From Bifidobacterium sp. UBA744 (lineage in GTDB: Bacteria > Actinomycetota > Actinomycetes > Actinomycetales > Bifidobacteriaceae), in contig DBKS01000045.1 of NCBI GenBank assembly GCA_002298605.1, positions 38,801-95,148 of the forward strand: DNA of 56,348 bases. Reading direction: 5' to 3'. The position numbers were made by a program, and so were the translations under genes. How positions within the stretch are numbered: position 1 is the stretch's first letter; every line of letters starts with the position of its first letter. Below are positions 8,557-16,215 of the stretch, in pieces. The notes under the pieces are model-generated. The model did not search any database. It worked only from the letters and a program-made list of their open reading frames with translations, and was not told the origin of the DNA.

Positions 8557-9182
8557 GCCCTTCAGCCGCGCACGAACCGTCAGTCGGCGCGCTTGACCCC
8601 GCCGTGAAGGCCTCCGGCGACGACAAGCGGCCTCCACGCGCCTCGCTGGCCACGCGCATAGCGATCGCCGCCATCGCCACCGCCGCACTGCTTGCGGCCG
8701 CTTGGTCCGCCATGACGGCGATCACATCGGCGCAGTACGACACCGCGACCGATGCGCTGAACGCGAATCTCGCCACAGCCGCCGGCGACGACGTCGATTT
8801 GAGCCAGCTCAGAGCCTCGCAACAGCAGGTCGACGACCAGTTTCGCGGCATCGAGCGGATGACGCGCCTTGTGCCCGCCTCGCTGTCCTCGGCCATTTCG
8901 ACGAATGCGGACGCGTCTCGCCGACTCAGCGCCATAGTCGACGCCGCCCTGAACCAGCAGCGCGACGGCAGCTCCGGCGGCGGACAGCAGCAGGACCAGT
9001 CCTCCGATCAGACGGATCAGCAGAACCAGCAGACAAACCCCGAACTCAGCGACGAACAGCGTCAAAAAGTCCAGGACCTGATCGAGCAGAACCGCCGCCT
9101 GGCCGCAACCTCCTCTCCCACCGCCTCCAGCACCGGCACCCCGTCCGCCCCCAGCGAACAATCCAGCGTCAAACCCTGGTGA
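8553..9182 (+). CDS. membrane-anchored Gln-rich protein, last gene of the MoxR operon
   Basis: A 209-residue protein that I cannot assign to a known enzyme family. After a ~30-residue cytoplasmic stretch comes one membrane helix (RIAIAAIATAALLAAAW, near 32-50), a helical region, then a Gln/Asp/Ser-rich segment (QQQDQSSDQTDQQNQQ) and a Ser/Thr/Pro tail. AAGGAGG precedes the ATG, which forms ATGA with the stop of VWA protein 2. Position recalls BatC, but no TPR repeats are visible. It is probably the membrane- or wall-facing accessory subunit of the MoxR/VWA complex. Confidence 0.75.
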   Translation: MSPSAAHEPSVGALDPAVKASGDDKRPPRASLATRIAIAAIATAALLAAAWSAMTAITSAQYDTATDALNANLATAAGDDVDLSQLRASQQQVDDQFRGIERMTRLVPASLSSAISTNADASRRLSAIVDAALNQQRDGSSGGGQQQDQSSDQTDQQNQQTNPELSDEQRQKVQDLIEQNRRLAATSSPTASSTGTPSAPSEQSSVKPW

Positions 9183-9276
9183 CGATCGGCGGTATGCCGG
9201 CGTTCATCCACATTCGACCACATTCGCGCCCCGATTGGCCCCACGCATCCGCCCATGATGCGATGGGAGCATGAAC

Positions 9277-9525
9277 ATGACTCTTGACGCCTCCCACTGC
9301 CGCTGCCATTCGATGGCGTTGACCACGCGCGAGCTCGTCGAGCGCCTGATACGCCGCAGCGAAGACGCGCTCGACCATTCGCAGACCGCGGCAAGCCACG
9401 CCAAAACCGTGATCTGGGACGGTGCGGCCGCGGCATACTACCGCACCACGCTCGATGTCGCCTTCAGCGAGGCGGGACTGCTGCGAGACAACCTCGGCAC
9501 GCCGCGCCAGCTGGCTTGGAGATGA
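9277..9525 (+). CDS. small WXG100-like helical-hairpin protein
   Basis: An 82-residue protein predicted as two helices joined by a W-D-G turn (IWDGAAAAYY) near residues 47-49, the hallmark arrangement of WXG100 (EsxA-like) proteins, which are usually about 100 residues and leave the cell through type VII secretion. The ATG at 9277 is preferred because GGGAG lies 7 bases upstream; an ATG at 9271 is too close to that site. The next gene begins 3 bases after the stop, so the two are co-translated. No type VII ATPase is in the window, so secretion is inference. Confidence 0.6.
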   Translation: MTLDASHCRCHSMALTTRELVERLIRRSEDALDHSQTAASHAKTVIWDGAAAAYYRTTLDVAFSEAGLLRDNLGTPRQLAWR

Positions 9526-9528
9526 ACC

Positions 9529-11094
9529 ATGGAATGGCAGGTTTCCTCAACGATCCACGGCGGACCGGCGCGGTCCTCCGCGGAGCTTGATTCGTTTCAG
9601 CATTTCGCGCTGACGCTTGAGCGCGCCGCGCAGGATCTCGAGTCAACCGCCGCGGCCTGGCGCAATGGGCACGCCGAAATCGACCACCACTCGAGGTGCC
9701 TGCCCTGGTGCCCCTCAGCTCGAGGGGTTATGGAACCGGGGCATGAGCGTGTGGCATATCCGAATCTTGAGCTCGCCGCACTCAACCGCGCCCAGCAATT
9801 CGAGCGTCTCGCCGACCGGTTCCGAACGACCGGTGACCTTCTGACGCGTGCGCATTCCCTGTATTCCGAAGCCGACGCGACGGCAAGCCGCATCGTCACC
9901 GAGCTCATCCAATTGAGCTGCTCGGCGTTTCCGGCGCAGACGTTCGGCATTGCCGGGCTGATCGCCGCCGGAGCCGCGGTGACGGGCAGCGTTGCGGAGG
10001 GACGGGTCAACCCGATCCATGCGCTCACCTCCACGGCATGGATGCAGGAGGGGCTTATGAGCGGCCTCGGCGCCATAGTCGGAGGCAAGGGGAGAACGGC
10101 TCCGCTGCTCGGCCCGGCCTCGACGAACGAGCTCAACATGGGGGCCGGCACGGTGGCCAAGGTCAGCGCCGAAGTCTACAACCAATTCCAGGGCAATGTG
10201 CTCGACGTCGACCGGATTGAACCCAGGCGCGCCTTTCTCGACGCGCCGCGCACCATCGAACAGGCCATGGCCAATCTGGAACGGCTCGGCAAGGAGCGCC
10301 TCGGCAAGGGCGAAGGCGGCACAGGGCTCGATTACGGGACCGTGGCCATCCAGCGTTTCGAGCGCGATGACGGCTCCACCAGCTGGCTGGTCACGATTCC
10401 CGGCACCGACGGCAAACCGGATTCCCCGTTCGGCTGGCCGCAGAACGTGGAGCTTATGAGCGACGATCCGACCCAGCGCATGAATGCGGACAGCGCCCGC
10501 ATGGTGGCCGACGCCATGAGGCAGGCCGGGATCGGCGCCAACGAGCCGGTCGCGCTCATCGGGCATTCACAGGGAGGCATCGTGGCGGCGACATTGGCAT
10601 CCGACCTCAAAGACGACTACAACTTCAGCCATGTGGTGACATGCGGCTCGCCGGTGGCCAACCACCCCATACCGCAGCGCACATGGGTGACCAGCGTGGA
10701 AAACGCGGACGAACTGGTCTCGAATCTCGACGGGGCGAGAAACCCCCGTCGTGACACATGGCTCACCGTCCGGGGAACCGTGACCGCCGGAGCGGCCAGT
10801 CCGGCCAAGCCCTTCACATCGACCACCGTCACCGGCGCGCATGGCGCCAAAGAGCTCAGCCACGGCATGAACTATCTCACAGCCGCATGGCGCAACGCAT
10901 CCTCGCTGGGCTCAAGCAGCCTTGAACGCCACGAACGGCATTTCAGCTCATTGGTGGCCGGCGAACTCAAGGAAACCTCCTACTACCGCGGCCGTATGGC
11001 TCGCGGAACCACCATCGCGCCGGAGGCCACCGGCACGGCAGTCAAGCCGCATGCCGCGTCAGTCGACTCACCCGGCCCCTCGACCCGCCGCTGA
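9529..11094 (+). CDS. alpha/beta-hydrolase with helical N-terminal domain (lipase/esterase-like)
   Basis: A 521-residue protein. Residues 1-160 are mainly helical, with repeated Ala/Leu heptads and LYSEADATASRIV, resembling the N-terminal packing domains of type VII-exported proteins. A small Ala/Gly-rich segment follows (FGIAGLIAAGAAVTGSVAEG). The catalytic half has the nucleophile elbow LIGHSQGG (Ser near 347), the strand HVVTCGSPV, an acidic region VENADELVSNLDG, and a candidate catalytic His in LSHGMNYL near 446. This order fits a class-3-lipase/PE-PPE-type hydrolase fold. There is no Sec signal peptide. The substrate is unknown. It is coupled to the WXG-like gene. Confidence 0.75.
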   Translation: MEWQVSSTIHGGPARSSAELDSFQHFALTLERAAQDLESTAAAWRNGHAEIDHHSRCLPWCPSARGVMEPGHERVAYPNLELAALNRAQQFERLADRFRTTGDLLTRAHSLYSEADATASRIVTELIQLSCSAFPAQTFGIAGLIAAGAAVTGSVAEGRVNPIHALTSTAWMQEGLMSGLGAIVGGKGRTAPLLGPASTNELNMGAGTVAKVSAEVYNQFQGNVLDVDRIEPRRAFLDAPRTIEQAMANLERLGKERLGKGEGGTGLDYGTVAIQRFERDDGSTSWLVTIPGTDGKPDSPFGWPQNVELMSDDPTQRMNADSARMVADAMRQAGIGANEPVALIGHSQGGIVAATLASDLKDDYNFSHVVTCGSPVANHPIPQRTWVTSVENADELVSNLDGARNPRRDTWLTVRGTVTAGAASPAKPFTSTTVTGAHGAKELSHGMNYLTAAWRNASSLGSSSLERHERHFSSLVAGELKETSYYRGRMARGTTIAPEATGTAVKPHAASVDSPGPSTRR

Positions 11095-11151
11095 GCGCGA
11101 CGGCGCCGACAACCCCTCCCCCCAATCGACCCGCCGGTTCACGGCAGGAAG

Positions 11152-11157
11152 TAGTCT
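11152..11157 (+). promoter_or_regulatory. candidate -10 box of purB (leaderless geometry)
   Basis: TAGTCT ends 7 bases before the purB ATG. No Shine-Dalgarno is visible. Confidence 0.45.
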
Positions 11158-11164
11158 TAAGTCC

Positions 11165-12601
11165 ATGAAGCTCACCGATATTACCCCCGCAATTGCTCTG
11201 ACTCCACTTGACGGCCGCTATCACAAGGCAACGGCCCCCCTCGTTGAATACCTCAGCGAGCCGGCGCTGAACCGCGAGCGCATGCGTGTCGAGGTCGAAT
11301 GGATGATCCTGCTGGCCAACGGATTCGAAGGCAACGGCAACCGGCCCATCATCGAAGGCGTCAAGCCCTTCTCCCCCGCCGAGCAGGCCTTCCTGCGCGC
11401 CATCCCCGAAGATTTCGGCGCCGAGGGCATCGCCGCCCATGCCGCCCACGAAGCCGTCACCCATCATGATGTGAAGGCCGTCGAATACTACATCGACGAT
11501 CAGATCGACAAGGCGCCGGCGGAGCTCGCCAACATCAACGACGCGCTCAAAACCCTGGTGCATTTCGCCTGCACCTCGGAGGACATCAACAACCTTTCGA
11601 TTGCCCGCTGCGTCAAGAACGCGATGGAGCAGGTGTGGACGCCCGCATTCAGGGGCATCGTCGACCATCTGGCGGCCAAGGCCGACGAGTACCGGGACAT
11701 GCCGCTGCTGTCGCTGACCCACGGCCAGCCCGCCACGCCGACCACACTCGGCAAGGAGCTCGCCGTCTACGTCTACCGCCTCAACCGCCAGCTCAGGCAC
11801 ATCAACGACCAGGAGTACCTTGGCAAGATCAACGGCGCCACCGGCACCTTCGGCGCGCATCTGGCCGCCTGCCCCGATGTCGACTGGATCGCGGTGTCGC
11901 GCGAATTCGTCACCAACCGCATGGGCCTGACATGGAACCCGCTGACCACTCAGATCGAAAGCCACGACTGGCAGGCCGAGCTGTACTCCACCATCAGCCA
12001 CGCCAACCGCATCATGCACAACCTGTGCGTGGACGTGTGGATGTACATCTCACGCGGCGTATTCGCCCAGGTGCCGGTCAAGGGTGCCACCGGCTCGTCC
12101 ACCATGCCGCACAAGGTCAATCCGATTCGGTTCGAGAACGCCGAAGCGAACTTCGAGCTCAGCTGCTCGCTGCTCGACACGCTGTCCGCCACCCTGGTGG
12201 AATCGCGCTGGCAACGCGACCTGACCGATTCGACCACGCAGCGCAACATCGGCTCCGCCCTTGGATACAGCCTGCTCGCATTGACCAACCTCGCCGGCGG
12301 CCTCAACTCCATCCATCCCAGCAAGCTGGCCATCGACCACGAGCTCGATACCAACTGGGAGGTGCTCGGCGAGCCCATCCAAACCGCCATGCGCGCCTGC
12401 GAGCTCAGGGGACTGCCCGGCATGGACAAGCCGTATGAAAAAGTCAAGGAGCTGATGCGCGGTCACGAGATCAGCAAGGAAGCCGTCGAGCAATTCATCG
12501 ACCAGCAAAGCTTTGACGACGAAACCGCCGCCAGGCTCAAGGCGCTCACCCCGGCCACCTACACCGGCTTGGCCTCCAAGCTCGTCGACTTCGACCGCTG
12601 A
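11165..12601 (+). CDS. purB: adenylosuccinate lyase
   Basis: Cleaves SAICAR to AICAR and adenylosuccinate to AMP, releasing fumarate in both cases (purine synthesis). The fumarase/aspartase superfamily signature is present as GSSTMPHKVNP, with the substrate-binding TSEDINN and THGQPATPTTLG segments. The 478-residue form starting MKLTDITPAIALTPLDGRY fits the E. coli-type PurB length (about 456). A longer frame to 10922 would overlap the hydrolase gene in another frame and is rejected. The membrane protein gene begins 18 bases downstream. Confidence 0.97.
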   Translation: MKLTDITPAIALTPLDGRYHKATAPLVEYLSEPALNRERMRVEVEWMILLANGFEGNGNRPIIEGVKPFSPAEQAFLRAIPEDFGAEGIAAHAAHEAVTHHDVKAVEYYIDDQIDKAPAELANINDALKTLVHFACTSEDINNLSIARCVKNAMEQVWTPAFRGIVDHLAAKADEYRDMPLLSLTHGQPATPTTLGKELAVYVYRLNRQLRHINDQEYLGKINGATGTFGAHLAACPDVDWIAVSREFVTNRMGLTWNPLTTQIESHDWQAELYSTISHANRIMHNLCVDVWMYISRGVFAQVPVKGATGSSTMPHKVNPIRFENAEANFELSCSLLDTLSATLVESRWQRDLTDSTTQRNIGSALGYSLLALTNLAGGLNSIHPSKLAIDHELDTNWEVLGEPIQTAMRACELRGLPGMDKPYEKVKELMRGHEISKEAVEQFIDQQSFDDETAARLKALTPATYTGLASKLVDFDR

Positions 12602-12619
12602 CATCAGCCACAACGCCCC

Positions 12620-15037
12620 ATGGCAGATATTCCCGCAGCGGTCTCTGACACGCCGCCACGACGCGTCAGAGACTCCTTTGACGCGATACGGATCGTGATG
12701 TCCGCACTGCTCATCGCCGTAGTGCTGATCGCCTCGGTATACATGAGAGGCCTGTCAAGCGGCGTGGAACACGACGTGCATCAGGTTTCCAGCCTGGTCG
12801 CATGGCTGGGCGACGTCCCCTCGCTGCTGATCACGCAAACGGCCACGCTGGTTATTCTGTGCTCGGTGATCATCCAAATCATCCTCAACCGAGAATGGCT
12901 CCAGGTGATCAGCTCGCTACTGGCGCTGATCGTCGGCTACGAGGCGGTATGGATACTGTCCGCGGCGCTGAGCGCATGGGGGTCCCAGGCGCTCATATCG
13001 GCCCTTTGGTCTGTCACCAGCGCCGGCCGCGGCGGCCTGTTGCCAGACATGTACGCGGCCGCCGCGGCGTTCCTTACCGCCGCGGGGCCGAAAAAACTCC
13101 GTTCCACCGTCCGATGGGGATGGAACCTGCTGTTCGCCGTCGCCATCATATTGGTGGCCTTCTCCACGAACTCCCTTGGCGGCGTGCTGGTGTCGCTTGC
13201 GACCGGGCGCATCGTAGGCCTTGTGGCCAAACTCGCCATAGGCGTCCAGAACAAAGGCGCTTGGGGCTCCGCGGTGGTGGACGCACTCACCACCGTCGGA
13301 CTCGACGTGCGCACCCTGACCCGCCGCGAATCCTCAGACGACGATCCGAACACGCCCGCCGCCGATCTGGCCGATGACCTTACGCAGGCCTCCCGCCTGT
13401 ACGACGTCGAGGATCACGACGGGCGCACGTACATCGTCTCCGTTCTGGATGCGCAGGCATATGCCTCGGGTTATCTCGCGCAATTGTGGCAATGGATCAA
13501 ATTCTCCGGAATCTCGGTGCGGCGGGACCGCTCGGTTGCCGATTCCGTCCGCCATCATCAGGCCATGCTGCTCGCATTGCGCAATACGGGCCTGCCGGCC
13601 ATGCGCCCCTACGCGGTTGCCGAGCAGGGAGAGTCGGCGATGCTGGTATTGGACGCGGCAACCGCACTGAGGCCTCTGGGCGATGCCACGCCCGACGACG
13701 CCGATCTCGCCGGATACGTCAGATACATGGACGCAGCACAGCGTCGCGGGCTCGCGCATCATGCCATCACGCCGAAAACCCTGGCATTCGACGGCGACGG
13801 CCGGCCGGTTATCGCCGGATGGCAGACCGGCGACGCCGCGAGTTCACAGGCGAACATCGCCATTGACCGCATCCAACTGCTGACGGTGCTGGCGTCCCTC
13901 AGCGACGTGCGACGCACCATCGCGGCCGCCCGAACGGTATGGAGCGACGACGAGCTCGCCAAGCTGGTGCCGTTTGTCCAACGGGTCGCCATCCCCTCGG
14001 CCACGCGCACCAATCCGCTGTTCACCAACGGCGTGCTCAATGAACTGCGCGACGAGCTGCGCGCCCTTGTGGATGAGGAAGCCACCGCATCCATGCCACA
14101 GGTGACGCTGACGCGCTTTTCGCTGCGCTCATTCGTCGCCATCGCCCTGCTCGTGGTGGCACTGCTGGTGATCGTCACACAGCTGAACATGGAACAGGTG
14201 ATTGAGGCGGTGCGGGGCGCGAATCTGCGCATGGCCGCGCTGAGCTTCGCCTTCGGAATCATGACTTGGATGGGATCCGGCATCACGCTTGGATCATTCA
14301 TCGACCGGAACAAGCGCAATTACATGGGCCTTGTCATGTCACAGGCGGCTTCCAGCTTCACGGCCGTGTCCATGCCGGCCGGCGTGGGCCCCGCCTTCGT
14401 CAACCTCCAGTTCCTGCGGCGCAGCGGCTACACCAATTCCATGGCCACCGCCATCATGAGCGCGGTGCTGGTGCTCCAGTTCCTCGCCACATTCCTGCTG
14501 ATTGTCCTCATCGGTCTGTTCACCGGCAGCAACACCTTCTCGGGCGTGATTCCCACCAATACGCTGATTATGGTTATTTCCACCGTCGTCATGGCGGCAG
14601 GCGTCACGATGGCCATTCCCCCGATCCGCCGCCTGATACGCGCCAGACTGGTTCCGGTGATTGTCACCTACGCCCGGCAGCTCGCCACTCTGATGACACG
14701 CCCCCGACAACTGCTGGCGGGCGCTTTGGGGGCGCTCATCCAGACGTTCTCCTTCGGATTGGCGTTCTGGGCGGCGCTCATGGCGTTCGGGTGGCGCTCC
14801 AATGTGTTTGAAACCACCTTCGTGTTCCTCCTTGCCAACACGCTCGGCTCGGCGATCCCAACCCCCGGAGGCCTCGGCGCCGTGGAGGCGGCGCTGATGG
14901 CGGCGTTCTCCGCGACGGGAGTGCCGTCCGCCGTCGCACTCAGCGCCACACTCGTCTACCGCCTCGTCACCTACTGGCTGCGCATTCCGCTCGGAGCGCT
15001 CGCCATGAAGTGGCTGGATCGTCATCATCTCATTTAA
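12620..15037 (+). CDS. flippase-like integral membrane protein with internal kinase-like domain
   Basis: An 805-residue protein in three parts. Residues ~25-215 hold a bundle of about six membrane helices. Residues ~255-490 form a soluble domain whose opening (YDVEDHDGRTYIVSVLD) and later LVLDAATALRPL and HHAITPKTLAFD resemble a protein-kinase/aminoglycoside-phosphotransferase fold without an evident HxD catalytic loop. Residues ~500-800 are a multi-helix LPG_synthase_TM/UPF0104 domain, with SMPAGVGPAFV and IPTPGGLGAVEA. The family includes lysyl-phosphatidylglycerol flippases and glycan-lipid transporters; the substrate here is unknown. It probably shares the purB transcript. Confidence 0.75.
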   Translation: MADIPAAVSDTPPRRVRDSFDAIRIVMSALLIAVVLIASVYMRGLSSGVEHDVHQVSSLVAWLGDVPSLLITQTATLVILCSVIIQIILNREWLQVISSLLALIVGYEAVWILSAALSAWGSQALISALWSVTSAGRGGLLPDMYAAAAAFLTAAGPKKLRSTVRWGWNLLFAVAIILVAFSTNSLGGVLVSLATGRIVGLVAKLAIGVQNKGAWGSAVVDALTTVGLDVRTLTRRESSDDDPNTPAADLADDLTQASRLYDVEDHDGRTYIVSVLDAQAYASGYLAQLWQWIKFSGISVRRDRSVADSVRHHQAMLLALRNTGLPAMRPYAVAEQGESAMLVLDAATALRPLGDATPDDADLAGYVRYMDAAQRRGLAHHAITPKTLAFDGDGRPVIAGWQTGDAASSQANIAIDRIQLLTVLASLSDVRRTIAAARTVWSDDELAKLVPFVQRVAIPSATRTNPLFTNGVLNELRDELRALVDEEATASMPQVTLTRFSLRSFVAIALLVVALLVIVTQLNMEQVIEAVRGANLRMAALSFAFGIMTWMGSGITLGSFIDRNKRNYMGLVMSQAASSFTAVSMPAGVGPAFVNLQFLRRSGYTNSMATAIMSAVLVLQFLATFLLIVLIGLFTGSNTFSGVIPTNTLIMVISTVVMAAGVTMAIPPIRRLIRARLVPVIVTYARQLATLMTRPRQLLAGALGALIQTFSFGLAFWAALMAFGWRSNVFETTFVFLLANTLGSAIPTPGGLGAVEAALMAAFSATGVPSAVALSATLVYRLVTYWLRIPLGALAMKWLDRHHLI

Positions 15038-15083
15038 TCCAATGGGGACAACGCGGCGGAAAACGTGAAAAACGTTGAAAATG

Positions 15084-15120
15084 CGCCAAAATCGGAGGTT
15101 TTGCGCTATCATCGATGATG
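15084..15120 (+). promoter_or_regulatory. candidate hup promoter with two inverted repeats
   Basis: TATCAT (15108-15113) is a good -10. Just upstream, GCGCCAAAA and TTTTGCGC (15084-15107) form a dyad with one bulge. The -10 overlaps a perfect 12-base palindrome ATCATCGATGAT (15109-15120). No clear -35 is seen. The dyads could be operators; which protein binds is unknown. Confidence 0.4.
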
Positions 15121-15174
15121 ACCGATGGGTTCTCACGCTAATGAGGGAGCCCCCGACAGAAGGAATGCTTAACC

Positions 15175-15456
15175 ATGGCATACAACAAGTCTGATCTGGT
15201 TTCCAAGATCGCTCAGAAGTCCAACCTGACCAAGGCCCAGGCCGAAGCCGCCGTGAACGCCTTCCAGGACGTCTTCGTCGAGGCGCTGCAGTCCGGCGAA
15301 GGATTGAAGCTCACTGGCCTGTTCTCCGCGGAGCGCGTCAAGCGCGCAGCCCGCACCGGCCGCAACCCGCGCACCGGCGAGACCATCAAGATCCCGGCTT
15401 CCTACGGCGTTCGCATCACCGCCGGCTCCCTGCTCAAGAAGGCCGTCGTCAAGTAA
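15175..15456 (+). CDS. hup: DNA-binding protein HU
   Basis: A 93-residue nucleoid protein of the HU/IHF family that bends and compacts DNA as a dimer. The N-terminal helices (NKSDLVSKIAQKSNLTKAQA), the beta-arm signature GRNPRTGETIKIPAS, and the conserved Pro at the arm tip are intact. It has the common short actinobacterial-type length without a Lys/Ala-rich tail. AGAAGGAA precedes the ATG. The gene is flanked by its own promoter region and a strong hairpin, so it is probably monocistronic. Confidence 0.97.
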   Translation: MAYNKSDLVSKIAQKSNLTKAQAEAAVNAFQDVFVEALQSGEGLKLTGLFSAERVKRAARTGRNPRTGETIKIPASYGVRITAGSLLKKAVVK

Positions 15457-15467
15457 GCGCTTATGCG

Positions 15468-15515
15468 TATGGCGAAAGGGGTCGCGACAACAACGTCGTG
15501 GCCCCTTTCGCCATA
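15468..15515 (+). terminator. hairpin terminator after hup
   Basis: Arms 15468-15488 and 15495-15515 pair over about 21 positions with two mismatches (core GGCGAAAGGGG with CCCCTTTCGCC) and a 6-base loop. It starts 12 bases after the hup stop. No long T-tract follows, so it may act in both directions or as an mRNA-stabilising 3' end. Confidence 0.7.
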
Positions 15516-15790
15516 GTTGCGGCATGCCCTCCCCTTCCTCCCCCGGACGCGATCGACTCGGCAAGACGACGATAATCGAGCGGGGGTGCCCCCCTTACGG
15601 ACGTGACTGGCGACGTCACACGGTGCCGCGCTAGCCTCCATCGAGCCCTATTGTGGCAAACATCACAACTTTCGACGCTTACATGCGGCAAGAAACGACT
15701 GTCCACGATGGAAAAAGATTATTTTTGAAACGGCTAGGGAGCGAATATACACGTCCCTTAGCCGGACATCACATTCATAGGGAGGAAAAC
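15516..15790. other. intergenic region between hup and the VOC gene
   Basis: No gene is supported here. After the hup terminator comes a GC-rich stretch. The last ~130 bases are clearly more AT-rich and hold a CRP-like dyad TGTGG-N6-TCACA (15652-15667) and a promoter with an inverted repeat (15725-15763). A frame open upstream of the VOC start (from 15653) has no ribosome-binding site and is not part of the gene. Confidence 0.6.
15725..15763 (+). promoter_or_regulatory. promoter/operator of the VOC-MFS pair
   Basis: TTGAAA (15725-15730) and TATACA (15746-15751) form a -35/-10 pair with a 15-base spacer. An inverted repeat starts between them: CGGCTAGGGA (15731-15740) against TCCCTTAGCCG (15753-15763), one bulge. 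An operator overlapping a promoter points to a dedicated repressor, not encoded nearby. Confidence 0.5.
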
Positions 15791-16186
15791 ATGGCAATTC
15801 AAGACGATATTACAGGTGTACAGCACGTCGGCATTCCCTCCAAGGATCTCAACGTCACGCTCGATTACTATAAGAAGCTCGGGTTCAAGCAATTCGGCCC
15901 GTTCCCCTTTGACGAGGGGCGCAAACAGTGCGCATTCCTTCGGTTCGGGAATCTGACCATCGAAACCTGGACCGGCGACCCGGCGCCAATGCAGAACGGC
16001 GCCATCAATCACGTGGCGCTCAACACCCCTGACATCGAGAAAACCTTCGAAGATGCCAAGGCGATGGGCCTTGAACTCGTCGAGGGCTCGATCCAGTCCA
16101 TCCCGACGTTCTGGGACAACGGCATCAAATACTTCAATGTGCTTGGCCCCAACCACGAAACCATCGAATTCTGCCAGATTCTCTGA
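15791..16186 (+). CDS. VOC (glyoxalase/dioxygenase fold) family protein
   Basis: A 131-residue vicinal-oxygen-chelate protein. The N-terminal module has HVGIPSKDLNVTLDYYKKLGF and the C-terminal module INHVALNTPDIEKTFEDAKAMG followed by NVLGPNHETIEFCQIL. The His and Glu positions that normally ligate the metal (His of QHVGI, Glu of TIETW, His of NHVAL, Glu of TIEFC) are all present, so a metal-dependent lyase, isomerase or dioxygenase is likely; the substrate is not known. GGGAGGA sits 6-7 bases before the ATG. The transporter gene follows 29 bases downstream, suggesting uptake and processing of one compound. Confidence 0.88.
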   Translation: MAIQDDITGVQHVGIPSKDLNVTLDYYKKLGFKQFGPFPFDEGRKQCAFLRFGNLTIETWTGDPAPMQNGAINHVALNTPDIEKTFEDAKAMGLELVEGSIQSIPTFWDNGIKYFNVLGPNHETIEFCQIL

Positions 16187-16215
16187 TCCGGAAGCAATCG
16201 AGTCTAAGGGGAAGT

